Source: Acanthococcus lagerstroemiae (lineage: Eukaryota; Arthropoda; Insecta; Hemiptera; Eriococcidae). From it: DNA of 64,000 nt. The stretch covers positions 26,748,603-26,812,602 of the forward strand of contig CM063112.1 of the NCBI GenBank assembly GCA_031841125.1. The letters run 5' to 3'. The notes below the pieces were generated by a model. That model was not told the origin of the DNA and ran no database searches. It worked only from the letters and a program-made list of their open reading frames with translations. A program made the position numbers and the translations under genes. Within the stretch, counting starts at the first letter, position 1. Each line of letters opens with the position of its first letter. This document shows positions 45,611 to 56,313 of the stretch, in pieces.

Positions 45611-45886
45611 AATAGATCTCAGAGGATTAAATTTCGAATGGTGATGGTTTACGCTATAACCTATTCGACGCTAGCGCCTCTACAATTTGCACAGTCCCAG
45701 TCAGAGGCTTTCAAAAACTTTATAGATAACAGCTTTGATAACAGTTTGTATGTTTGGGTCATTGTGTCACAGGTCGTGCTATATGTTCTTCTTATCATTG
45801 TATGTATCACGATTGTAACTTTGCTAGCCGGTATTCTAATCATCTACATCTCTTTAGGAATTTTAAAGAAGAGAATAGTTTTGTAG
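45611..45886 (+). CDS. Possible terminal exon of a membrane protein
   Basis: After acceptor AATATTTCAG, 91 codons run to TAG at 45884-45886. The first part is soluble (RSQRIKFRMVMVYAITYS...). A ~30-residue hydrophobic helix (YVWVIVSQVVLYVLLIIVCI and on) follows, and a short basic end KKR. This matches the C-terminal TM layout of, for example, CD36-type receptors, but no diagnostic motif is present and the identity is unknown. The open frame extends 51 codons 5' of the acceptor, so an intronless reading is also possible. A 38-bp piece is duplicated at 27214. Confidence 0.4.
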   Translation, partial: NRSQRIKFRMVMVYAITYSTLAPLQFAQSQSEAFKNFIDNSFDNSLYVWVIVSQVVLYVLLIIVCITIVTLLAGILIIYISLGILKKRIVL

Positions 45887-45984
45887 GAACCGTCTAAAAC
45901 ATATTCATAAAAGAATTCACGATTCCATTGTAGGTAATACTGATACTGATAACGTCACATCCTTCAAGGCTATTGCTTGGAATA

Positions 45985-46262
45985 CGGAATATTGGTACTT
46001 TGAGGGGAAATAATACGTAGAAAAGAAGAAAATAGTTTTGAATACACCCATTAAGAAAAAGGAAACCCGTCTGAAGATATATTCCAAAGTGGTAAATTGG
46101 TAAATTGAGGGGAAATATGTAGAAAAGAAGAAAATAGTTTTGAAAACGCTCATTAAGAAAAAGGTAACCCGTCTTAAGATACATTCAAAATTCGTTTTTG
46201 GCGTTGTCAAGGAACGAACCCCGTTAACATGCATGTTCTGACCACTGCGCCCCGCGAGCAAT
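45985..46262 (-). mobile_element. tRNA-derived SINE-like element with duplicated body
   Basis: On the minus strand the head has an A-box-like GGCGCAGTGG (46242-46251) and a B-box GGTTCGTTCC (46211-46220). Downstream is a ~100-bp unit present twice ('AAGAAGAAAATAGTTTTGAA', 'CATTAAGAAAAAGG', 'ACCCGTCT-AAGATA' on the plus strand). It is not a functional tRNA. Confidence 0.5.
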
Positions 46263-46930
46263 TTGCACTTACCTCGATCTCATAACTGTTCCGCTTTAAA
46301 CTTCTGAGCTTGATTATGCCACAACGATTGAACGTACTCAAACTTTTCTTGGACATAACCTAGCGGACAAACACTGGAGACATTGTTCCTTGTTTCCGTT
46401 TTTTGAATTTCATACTATAATGTTTTTGCAAACGCATCTTTGGAGCATAATTTGAAAAATTCAAGCAAAGTGGAAGAAAAACATAGAAAATCCAATAACA
46501 TTAGAAAAGAAATTTCACGAAATTCCGTTCCGCCATTTAGCAGTGATGGCGTTACAAAGAAAAAAAAAAACAAAACAAAAAAAACCCCTTCAATTTATTC
46601 AACCAATTACCCTCACGAAATTGTCTATCAAACATATCTTCATGGTAACACTGATCCCAATCGCCCCGCTTCCAGCATGCGCCCACACTCGACGTTGAAG
46701 CGTTCGCTTTGCAAGGAAAATATACCTCGTTATACCACGCAAACAATTACCACACCAAAACACCCATCCACTGCGCGTGACGTCATTTCAACTTTGAAGC
46801 TTAATTGCAGCTTTTACAAAGCGAATTTCAGGAAAAAAGTTTCAGTACGTCCATCTATGCATTGTAACGTATATGTAGTGCAAATTTCAAAGCGATCTGA
46901 TGCCGTTACAACGAAAATCACATCGCCCTT
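46263..46930 (+). other. Unassigned stretch left of the fold-back element
   Basis: A 262-codon plus-strand open frame (46440-47228) begins here but runs straight into the fold-back arm. It has no recognisable domain and starts at a non-ATG codon. I see no convincing gene. Confidence 0.35.
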
Positions 46931-49900
46931 TATACTCCGGGTGTTCCACGAAAGTTACCCCCCCCCTCACCATTTTTTCCCGAACCGATCGACGGATCTT
47001 TGCCGGACAAATTGCCATCTTCCTGCGGTACGGTCTAGTTTCTTTAGGGCTCGAAAAATTTTCTCCCCCATTTATGGGGGGGGGAGGGGCTGTAACATGC
47101 CACTAACTTCGGAATCTTTAATGGAAAGGTATGCCATTATGCACATCGCTGAAAAGGACATATCCTGCAAAATACGAATCCGCGAAAAAATTTCAAAATT
47201 CATTAATTTTGAGGGGCAAGGGGCCTAAAGATGACCAAAATCCATCAAAAAGCAAAGTGTCATAACCTAGCAAACAAACGATTGAAAGAGAGGTTTCGAG
47301 GTCACGGATTCCGAATACACGATTTAACCCCGTTCAGGGCTTTAAAATCCAAATTTTCAACCTAAAATTGGTTCCATATTCATAAATTTTTGACTTTCTG
47401 AATGCAGATTATTAAAGTGGCTTCACGCACATCGTTGAATAGGGAACATCCTCCAGAGTATGAATCCATGAAAAAAATTTCAAAATTCATCAAATTTGGG
47501 GGTAAGGGCCTAAAGATGACCAAAATCCGTCCAAAATTGAAGTACTATAACCTAGCAAGCAGACTATCGAAAAGGCGGTTTTCGAGGTCGCTGATTCCGA
47601 ATGTCACACGGAAAAATCTCCTCTGATTTTTAAGAAATTTCACCGGAATTTTGTTGGGAGAAAATTCCAATAATTTCCAAAGAATTTTTTGGAAACGTCG
47701 GGGAAAATATTGGATGATCTTTAAGGAATTTCATCGGAAATTGTTGGAAAAAATTCCGATAACGTCCGAAGAATCTCATCGGAAATCTTTAGAAAAAATT
47801 TTCAATAATTTCCAAGAAATTTCATCAAAATTCTCCAAGAAAATTTTTCGATAATTTTTGAAGTATTTTTGGGAAATACTCACGGGAAAAATTTCTGATA
47901 ATTTTTAAATAATTTCATTGGAACTCGGGAAAAATCTCCGATAAATTTTAAGGAATTTCATCGGAAATTGTTGGAAAAAATTCCGATAACGTCCGAAGAA
48001 TCTCATCGGAAATCTTTAGAAAAAATTTTCAATAAGTTCCAAGAAATTTCATCAAAATTCTCCAAGAAAATTTTTCGATAATTTTTGAAGTATTTTTGGG
48101 AAATACTCTCGGGAAAAATTTCTGATAATTTTTAAATAATTTCATTGGAACTCGGGAAAAATCTCCGATAAATTTTAAGGAATTTCATCGGAAATTGTTG
48201 AAAAAATTCCGATAACGTCCGAAGAATCTCATCGGAAATCTTTAGAAAAAATTTTCAATAATTTCCAAGAAATTTCATCAAAATTCTCCAAGAAAATTTT
48301 TCGATAATTTTTGAAGTATTTTTGGGAAATACTCACGGGAAAAATTTCTGATAATTTTTAAATAATTTCATTGGAACTCGGGAAAAATCTCCGATAAATT
48401 TTAAGGAATTTCATCGGAAATTGTTGGAAAAAATTCCGATAACGTCCGAAGAATCTCATCGGAAATCTTTAGAAAAAATTTTCAATAAGTTCCAAGAAAT
48501 TTCATCAAAATTCTCCAAGAAAATTTTTCGATAATTTTTGAAGTATTTTTGGGAAATACTCTCGGGAAAAATTTCTGATAATTTTTAAATAATTTCATTG
48601 GAACTCGGGAAAAATCTCCGATAAATTTTAAGGAATTTCATCGGAAATTGTTGAAAAAATTCCGATAACGTCCGAAGAATCTCATCGGAAATCTTTAGAA
48701 AAAATTTTCAATAATTTCCAAGAAATTTCATCAAAATTCTCCAAGAAAATTTTTCGATAATTTTTGAAGTATTTTTGGGAAATACTCTCGGGAAAAATTT
48801 CTGATAATTTTTAAATAATTTCATTGGAACTCGGGAAAAATCTCCGATAAATTTTAAGGAATTTCATCTAAAATTGTTGAAAAAATTCCAAGAATTTTCA
48901 AAGAATTTCTTCGGAAACATTGGGGAAAATTTCCAATGAATTTTAAGGAATTTTATGAGAACTTGGGAAAAATCTCCGATAAATTTTAAGGAATTTTATC
49001 GGAAATTGTTGGAAACTAATTCCGATAATTTCCGAGGAATCTCATCGGAAATCATTAGGAAAAATTTCCAATGATTTCCAAAAAAATTTCATTAGACTCT
49101 TCGAGAATATTTTCCGATAATTTTTGAATTATTAAACGACTGGAGTATTCCCCCGAATATTTACTATGACAAGCTTCAAAAATTATCGGAAATACTTCCT
49201 CAAAGAATTTTGATTAAACTTTTTGGAAATTATAGGAAATTTTTTCTAAAGGTTTCTGATGAGATTCTTCTGACATTATCGGAGATTTTTCCCGAGTTCC
49301 GATAAAATGCCTTAAAAATCATCGCAGACTTTTCCAACAATTGCCGATGAAATTTCATAAAATTTATTGGTAATTCTTCCTGAGTTCCGAAAAAATGCCT
49401 TAAAAATTATCGGAGATTTTTCTTGAGGATTTCTCAGAAATACTTAAAAAATTATCGAAAAATTTTCTTGAAGAATTTGGATGAAACTTTTTTGGAAATC
49501 ATTGAAATTTTTCTAAAGATTTCCGATGAAATTCCTTAATAATTATATCCGAGAATTTTCCCGTTTCCAAAAAAATTCTTTACAATTTATCGGAGACTTT
49601 CTCGAGTTCCGATAAAATTCTTTGAAAATGATCCGAGATTTTTCCCGAGTTCCGATGAATTTTTTTTTTTAAATTATAGGAGATTTCCCTACCATTCCCG
49701 ATGAAGTTCCTTAAAATTTATCGGAGATTTTTCCCGAGTTCCGATGAAATTCCGTAAAATTTATCGGGAATTTTCCCCGATGTTTCCGAAGAAATTTTTT
49801 GGAAATTATTGGAATTTTTTTTCGGACGAGTTTCGATAAAATTCTTCAAGAACAACCATCGAAGTTTTCCGCCCGAATCGTTGCATTTTCTGTTGTCCGT

Positions 49901-51160
49901 CACAGCGCCACAGAGCACAGTAATGTTGCGTTTAAATCTGAATAGTCGGCCATCGTGTGCCCGCTTATTCATATTACTACGCAACATGCCGGGTTTTCCT
50001 ATGTTGCAACGAAAACTGAATAACCCTGTATGTCTTGTAAGTCTCAAAATGTCAAAAATTTGTACTTGACACCACTTTTCTCATTCAAATTTCGGATTTC
50101 GGGGCCCTAGGATGCGCTGGTTGTAGGACATCGCACGCGATGAACCAAACTTTTTTTCGCAAAGATTCGTTTTTGGGGAAAGTTTACTTTCCAATGACGT
50201 GCATAGAGCCATTTAGATAATCTACAATGAGAAATTCAAAAATCTGTAAATGGCAGCACTTTTAAGTACCTGATTTTGGATAGGTTTTAGCTAGGGTTAG
50301 ACCCTGTCTGCCGAAATTGATGAATTTGCCATTTTTCTTCACGAATTCGTATTTTGGAGGAACTGCCCTATCCAACGATGTGTATGAAGCCACTTTGATA
50401 ACTTGTGTTCAGAAACTCAAAAATTTGTAGATTAGAATCACTTTTGAGTCTAAAATTGAATTTTAGGGCCCTAAAACGGGTCAAATCGGGAGGAAAGTGT
50501 GACATTTGGAATCAGCGACCTCTGAAACCCCCTCTTCGATAGTCTGTTTGCTAGATCATGATACTTCAATTTTGGACGGATTTTGGTCATCTCTAAACCC
50601 TTTACCCCCCAATTTGATGAATTTTCAAATTTTTTTCATGTATTCTTACTCTGGAAGAAGTTCCCTATTCTACGATGTGTGTGAAGCCACTTTAATAATC
50701 TGCATTCAGAAAGTCAAAAATTTGTGAATAGGAACCAAGTTTAGGTTGAAAATTTGGATTTTAAAGCCTTAAACCTGGTTAAATCGTGTATTCAGAATCC
50801 GTGACTTCGAAAACCCCTCTTTCAATCGTTTGTTTGCTAGGTTATGACACTTTGATTTTTGATGGATTTTGGTCATCTTTAGGCCCCTTGCCCCCAAAAT
50901 TGATGAATTCTGAATTTTTTTCACTGATTCGTATTTTGCAGGATATTCCCTTTCCGGCGACGTGCATAAGGCATACCTTTCCATTTAAGATTCCGAAGTT
51001 GGTGGCACGTTACAGAGCCCCCACCCATAAATGGGGGAGAAAATTCTTCAAGCCCTAGGGAAACTAGAGCTTGCCACAGGAAGATGGCAATTTGTCCGGC
51101 AAAGATCCCTCAATCGGTTCGGGAAAAAATGGAGGGGGATAACGTGGAACACCCTGTATA
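46931..51160. mobile_element. Fold-back element with minisatellite core
   Basis: Left end TATACTCCGGGTGTTCCACG and, in reverse complement at the right, TATACAGGGTGTTCCACGTT. Arms 46931-47605 and about 50500-51160 are inverted ('TTTGCCGGACAAATTGCCAT', 'AAAGATGACCAAAATCC', 'CATAACCTAGCAA'). Each arm is itself two modules of ~300 bp, and the right side has a third module at 50080-50500. The core 47610-49880 is the 46-bp minisatellite. No transposase is seen. Confidence 0.75.
47723..48870 (+). repeat. 227-bp higher-order minisatellite, five units
   Basis: AAGGAATTTCATCGGAAATT starts at 47723, 47950, 48177, 48403 and 48630 (truncated variant at 48856). Each 227-bp unit is five 45-46-bp subunits. 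Diagnostic variants alternate: AATAATTTCC or AATAAGTTCC, and ACTCACGGG or ACTCTCGGG, so units 2-3 and 4-5 form a 453-bp dimer repeat. This is the most homogeneous, hence youngest, part of the minisatellite in the window. Confidence 0.95.
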
Positions 51161-51299
51161 AAATAGATAGATAGAAAGAATAGAATAGAATAGAATTACC
51201 CAAAAAGACCCTGGGATCGACATATTCTTTATGAGTAGGAGACAGTATATTTCATCGGTCATTAAAGTACTCGAAGGTATGTAGGTCCTAGTCTCTGCA

Positions 51300-51592
51300 G
51301 TTCTTTCCCTTATACCGCACAAGTGTGGTTCGTTTCAGCTCCTCGGCTTCCTTCAACCCTCAGTTCTCGATTCACGATTTTCAACTGCCACCAGTGGACC
51401 CTTGCGCCCATCGCCCCCCGCTCTGCCCTTGCTCTGGTACCTTTCTCCCTCTCCCTGTCTTCTTTTCCTTCTTCTTTATCCTCCACCTTTCCTTCGAAAA
51501 GTACTTTTTGTTTTTGTTTTTTTAGAATATATGTACATATTGTAACTATTGTCCCTTGGGGGTGACTCAAATACAAGTTAAATTAAATTAAA
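51300..51592 (+). mobile_element. LINE-like 3' end, copy 1
   Basis: A pyrimidine-rich run (CTGTCTTCTTTTCCTTCTTC) leads to 'TTTTTGTTTTTTTAGAAT', 'GTACATATTGTAACTATTGT' and an (AATTAAATT)n tail at about 51575-51592. It shares layout and words with 52187-52380 and, on the minus strand, with 25527-25870. Confidence 0.5.
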
Positions 51593-52186
51593 TAAAAAAA
51601 AATTATGTGTACAGTACAGCTATGAATTCGTGGATTATAACTAATTTTGAAAGGGTTGGATATAATCGGCAATAACAGACTGCCATGATTTTGCGTTCAC
51701 ACGTTTTTCCGCAGTAAAATTTCGCCGTTTTTGGAAAATGAGCAACTCCTGAGGTGTTACTCTAGACTGCTCTTTGAGGACATTTAAAGACGTTTCGAGG
51801 GCTAAAAATTCTCTTTCATAAGACACTGTTAGTCCAGTAGACAGAGCAAGAAAGTGGGGTCTGCTGGAAAAAATTCCGAAGTTAATGGAACTTTTACTGG
51901 TTGTTTGGGGGTGCTGTAGGATGACTCTGTCAAGTTTTCCACATCGAGGACCTTGTGCTAACTTGAGGAGGACCGAAAAACCTTCACTTTTCGGACTTCC
52001 TTCAGTTTTTCGCTCATAACTTCTAAACTAAGCGGTTTTCGATCAAAACGTTCATCTTCTAAGTTATAGAGCATTAAATTTGCTGCAATTTTGTATGCAT
52101 AAACTTTTTCCTTAACCTATTATCAACCGAGATACAGCCGATCAAAGTTAGAGGAATTTTCTCAAAATGGCAAAAATTGGCCAAAA
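51593..52186. other. Unassigned stretch between two LINE-like copies
   Basis: Contains 'CGGACTTCCTTCAGTTTTTC', 'CGCTCATAACTTCTAAACTA' and similar phrases but no supported exon. Possibly retroelement 3' sequence. Confidence 0.3.
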
Positions 52187-52380
52187 ACGCCCGTGCGCCC
52201 ATCGCCCCTCTTTCTGGTGCCTGTCTCCCCTTCCTTCTTTTTCTGTCATTTTTTCCTTCTTCTTTATCCCCCCTTCACTGGAAAAAATTTTTTTGTTTTT
52301 AAGAATCGTATTGTACATATTGTCCCTCCCTGTCGGTGGGACCCTTGGGCACCAGTTGAGGGGACTCAATATGTGGATGC
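52187..52380 (+). mobile_element. LINE-like 3' end, copy 2
   Basis: Repeats the 'TGCGCCCATCGCCCC', 'CCTTCTTCTTTATCC' and 'GTACATATTGTCCCT' landmarks of copy 1, and ends 'GGGACCCTTGGGCACCAG' without an A-rich tail. Confidence 0.5.
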
Positions 52381-53802
52381 AATGTGTGAATCCTTCTCAG
52401 AAATGCAGAGATTAGCACGAAGAGAGAGAAAGATGGAGAGATGCTACTCACAAGTCGAGAGACTAAGAAATATATCATCACGGTCAAGAACAAAAGACCC
52501 TGACTAAGGGTAGTATATAAGGGCGTATGCCCAGAGATGGACAAACTGACGTGCAGGGGGCTGGCCCCAGCATGTTTAAATTCAACACAAATGTATTGTA
52601 GATTCGTTGATGTAAGTTGCCCTTGTACTAGACATCGTCCTATCGCTGTTCAAATTGAAAAAAGTAAAAATAAATGTCAAGCACATTACCTTTGTACATA
52701 CTTCACATTGGTCTCGAATTCTCATTTGACATTGATACGGCAGAGGGTAAACAATCCTCCAGAGGAGCGAAAGACGCCGGAAGATCCTCCAGCCGTAACC
52801 TCGACTCGACGGGTTCGGATGAATTCCGCATTCGCTCGAGTCGCCAGTCACCTCGCGGCTCGAAAGCTCGGCTCGCACCGCTGGAACAATACACGCTTCG
52901 TATCAATTATATTAAAACCGTCCGCACGCAGAACGTATGCTTCGTGCGAAGATGAATTATAAGCGGACGCGATTAATGACAACGATAAAAATAATAAAAA
53001 TCCGATAAGCGGTTTGAAAATTAGCATTCGATGGCGATCACAGCCTCCCGGGTGATCAGACAACGGGGTGTCGGTGTCGGTACTCGAACGCCCGCTGACC
53101 GTCGCCGTGTCGCTTTAGTAAACCAAAATTGCTTTCCTCCCCGGGCTAATGCGAATTAAAACGAGTACGCACGTGTCGCAATGACACTCGAACTTTAATG
53201 TAACTTTTCGATGCGAAAAGTTAGAAAAAACGTGACGTTTGAATCTCTAGGGTGACACGTAAATTGCTCTCGTGCGCGTTAATCCGAACGTTAAACTTTG
53301 ATATTCATGGCTGGCTAATTGTTTGCGCGAATGACACGTGATCTGAAAGGAGCCCTTTTTAGATTAATAAGAACAAAAACAACAGCGAAAAACGCCGTTA
53401 TCGGTGCGAAGTAAAAGATTTTCTTGGACTTGCGTTGTTCGACGAAAGGAATAATTTTACGGCAATTAGAACAAATTTAACCGGTCTATATTTGTACCTA
53501 ATCATGCGATTGAATGTTCTTCGAAGAAAGCGAAGGGTAAACGCACGAAACGCCTATTAAATTCGGCTATGACTTTGAAATTAGTTTAGCACATACAAGG
53601 CATCGAAGGAAACACGTGGATTTTATCATAAAAGCGTAAAACTTGAGTTCAGAAGTGCACAAGGATCAATTTAAAGATTAGCTCGACGTCGATATGCCGA
53701 TTTGAAGATCAAAATGCCAAGTCGACGTCGATTTGCAGGTAAAAAATTCCTCTCTGGTCCTCATTTGGGAGAAACAGAAGACCGGAATCAGATTTCGGGT
53801 TA
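52381..53802. other. CpG-rich unassigned stretch, possible exon or promoter
   Basis: 52740-53330 has much more CG than its surroundings. Two overlapping plus-strand frames are open across 52740-52960, one Ser/Arg-rich (SSRGAKDAGRSSSRNLDSTG) and one Pro/Arg-rich, and neither is preferred. A minus-strand frame is also open. It could be a 5' exon or promoter of a host gene, but no family is recognised. 53.1-53.8 kb is unique-looking and non-coding. Confidence 0.3.
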
Positions 53803-53803
53803 C

Positions 53804-53880
53804 AGTAGTCTCCCGATTATCCGACCTAATCGGAGCTCAGGGGAGGTCGGATAACGAAAAAGTCGGATAATCCGAAAGGC
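53804..53880 (+). mobile_element. pogo/Tigger-like transposon end
   Basis: CAGTAGTCTCCCGATTATCC then GACCTAATCGGAG, with two further internal GTCGGATAA words, resembles pogo/Tigger terminal repeats (CAGT-n-CCCGNTTATCCG). The opposite end was not found. The MULE insertion 370 bp downstream may have disrupted it. Confidence 0.4.
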
Positions 53881-54246
53881 GTAATTTTTCAATAAAAATG
53901 CTTAGTATTGAGGTGCTCTAATAATTTAGGAAAGAAATAATGGAGTAGGTAATAGTTATTGTCTTTATTCTTACTGTACATACATCCTCCATTGGACGTA
54001 TAAATAAGGATCGAATTAAAAAATAAAACCCTTAAAATGCCGATTTTGTCTGTTCTCGATTATAACTATGCCAAAGCTGACTTTCTAAATATGTATTTAC
54101 TCTCGCGGGATAAAGACTGGAGTTATCTATATCAAATTAAAGACAGCACCGAAGCCGCGGAGCATTAACAAAACGCTTTACATGACAAAGAATCCACTGA
54201 CTTACACTTCAACACAATGTAGCTGCTAATAATTTAGTGATAAAAC

Positions 54247-54875
54247 GAACAAATTTTAATGATAAAACGGTTCGATTTAGGAAACTAACAACAGGTCCGT
54301 TTTAGGCAACTGTGATATTATGAAGATAATGCCGAGGCCTGCCCCTCAGTGCACTCATATCTGGCAATGATGGATGATAAAATATAGTCAAATGTATGCT
54401 CTGTGAAAATTAATTAAACAATTTTCCCCTATTCAATTCTTCTGACCTCTAGCCCCTAACAAATACAAGTAAAAAATCAAATCAAGATATGTTTTTTTTT
54501 TAATTGCTATAAAATATTGAAAAATGAATCGATTCGACTGAATTTTTGAATATGATCTTATCAACACTGGTACAATCATGTAGTAACAGAAAAACACATC
54601 AGGGAGTGCTAGTGCCTCTGTTATTAAAAGTGGTCCGGTTTAGGAAGTGGTCCGGTTTTGGCAACTTTACCCTAATTCTTTCGCTTTCCAGGCCTCCATA
54701 AGTTTCTGTTTTACATTTCGGCGAGTGAATTTTACTACAATTGGAGGGGGTGGATTACTGGCTTCTCGCGGTGGTATTCTGTGGCTAATATCTATATCGT
54801 CTTCCTTCAGGCTGAAGTCTAGGACTCGAGCACATTGTAGCAGCATATTTCCAAACCCCAACCCATTACAGCACA
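54247..54875 (+). repeat. MULE left terminal inverted repeat
   Basis: Matches the reverse complement of 59156-59785 with only scattered substitutions. It contains subterminal words at about 54268, 54294, 54632 and 54646. The inner ~210 bp code (minus strand) for the captured FP25K-like fragment. Confidence 0.9.
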
Positions 54876-54951
54876 TTCGTTCTTTAAGTTCGGGTATTTT
54901 CGTTCTTCTCAACGCGCGCGCTCTGCCATTATGCCGGTATGCTCTTATCAC
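54667..54951 (-). pseudogene. FP25K/LINE-ORF1-like fragment in MULE left arm
   Basis: An open frame of 94 codons reading ...TKIPELKERM, LLQCARVLDFSLKEDDIDIS, HRIPPREASNPPPPIVVKFT, RRNVKQKLMEAWKAKELG, stop. The 'HRIP...PPIVVKFTRRNVK...WKAKE' pattern is that of the baculovirus FP25K-like domain found in many non-LTR retrotransposon ORF1 proteins and host relatives. Only the C-terminal half of the domain is present. It extends 14 codons or so further inward than the right-arm copy before meeting the fold-back insertion. Confidence 0.65.
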
Positions 54952-54966
54952 TAGTTTGGATTTTTA

Positions 54967-56242
54967 TACAGGGTGTCTGAGTTTCGGTTGCTAAGCGGGG
55001 AGGAATGAATAGTACTTGAATAGACAAAGCAAAAGTGTTATTATCACCTTTTGCCTAATCACAAAATTGAAGGCGCCGCATCTTTGTAAAAATCGAAAAA
55101 TTCACTAATTTTGACCTATTACAAAAATCACGAGTAATGATGTTGCCCAGTCTACAATGATGCCATGGTACAGCACTCACTTAGGGTAACAAAACAAGTT
55201 ATTACGATGTCCGGCCTGCTCTGAAAATTTAAGCAGGTAAATGGCATCCAAAATTCAGAAATTTCTATTTTTTTTTTACAAAATTGTGCAAAAAGCCTAC
55301 TTTTACTGATTCCCAACATGAATAACCAAAGGCCGGCGTACAGTTCTCATTATCAAAACTGGTAGCCCTGATTCAGATGAACAAAAAATCATACCACTAT
55401 CTCCTTCCAGTTTTCAGAATTTAAAAAGTTAAGACGCGTTGAAGTACTTTCAAATTTCAAAAAAACAGAAAATTTAACTCGCCCTAAAACTTAAACTTTT
55501 AGGGGGAATGCTATTTGGTTTCTAGGCTCCGCTCAAAAGTAAGTTTCCCGAAATTCGTAGGCAGAAACAAAAATTTGTATTCCAGTGCCTATTTTATGGT
55601 GGTTAGACTACTAGTTCAACAGATGGAGTCTTCATCTAACGCCAGTCATTCATTCAGGCATAACGACTATTGAAAGTTACAATAAATTAGAAGCGTTTGT
55701 TATTTTTCTTTTTTTTCTTTTTCTTCTTTGATCATAAGGTTCATTTTTCGATCATTTCAGAAGCTTCATGAACTTCAACGCGACATAACTTTTTAAATTC
55801 TAAAAACTGGAAGGAGATAGTGGTATGATTTTTTGTTCATCTGAATCAGGGCTACCAGTTTTGATACTGAGAAACGCTGGCCTTTGGTTATTCATGTTGG
55901 GGTTCAGTAAAAGTAGGCTTTTTGCACAATTTTGTAAAAAATTGAAATTTCTGAATTTTGGATGCCATTTACCTGCTTAAATTTTCAGAGCAGGCCGGAT
56001 ATCGTAATAACTTGTTTTGTTACTCTAAGTGAGTGCTGTCACATGGCATCATTGTAGACTGGGCAACATCATTACTCGTGATTTTTATAATGGGTCAAAA
56101 TTGGTGAATTTTTCGATTTTTACAAAGATGCGGCGCCCTCAATTTTGTGATTAGGCAAAAGGTGATAATAATACTTTCGCTTTGTCTACTCAAGTGCTAT
56201 TCATTCTTCCCCGCTTAGCAACCGAAACTCGGACACCCTGTA
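54967..56242. mobile_element. Fold-back element inserted in the MULE
   Basis: Ends TA|CAGGGTGTCTGAGTTTCGG and, reversed, TA|CAGGGTGTCCGAGTTTCGG. Arms 54967-55455 and 55757-56242 are inverted over about 490 bp with some substitutions ('AGCAGGCCGGA', 'TCATTGTAGACTGGGCAACA', 'TGAATCAGGGCTACCAG'). The TA at both ends suggests a Tc1/mariner-type target. The ~300-bp loop is non-coding. Confidence 0.85.
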
Positions 56243-56313
56243 TTTTGAAGTGCACAATCACAATAACCATTTTCCCCACGTTATGAGTATTGATTGTGTT
56301 CTACTAATACGAT

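Noticed and set aside
46202..46262. tRNA gene on the minus strand
   Set aside because: Good B box and weak A box, but no cloverleaf acceptor pairing. It is followed by a repeated SINE-like body.
46440..47228. 262-aa plus-strand open frame as a gene
   Set aside because: Starts at a non-ATG codon, has no domain, and its second half is the arm of a fold-back repeat that recurs inverted at 50.5-51.1 kb.
52537..52962. 141-aa open frame as a definite gene
   Set aside because: Two other frames over the same bases are equally open and there is no recognisable family. Kept only as a CpG-rich region of unknown role.
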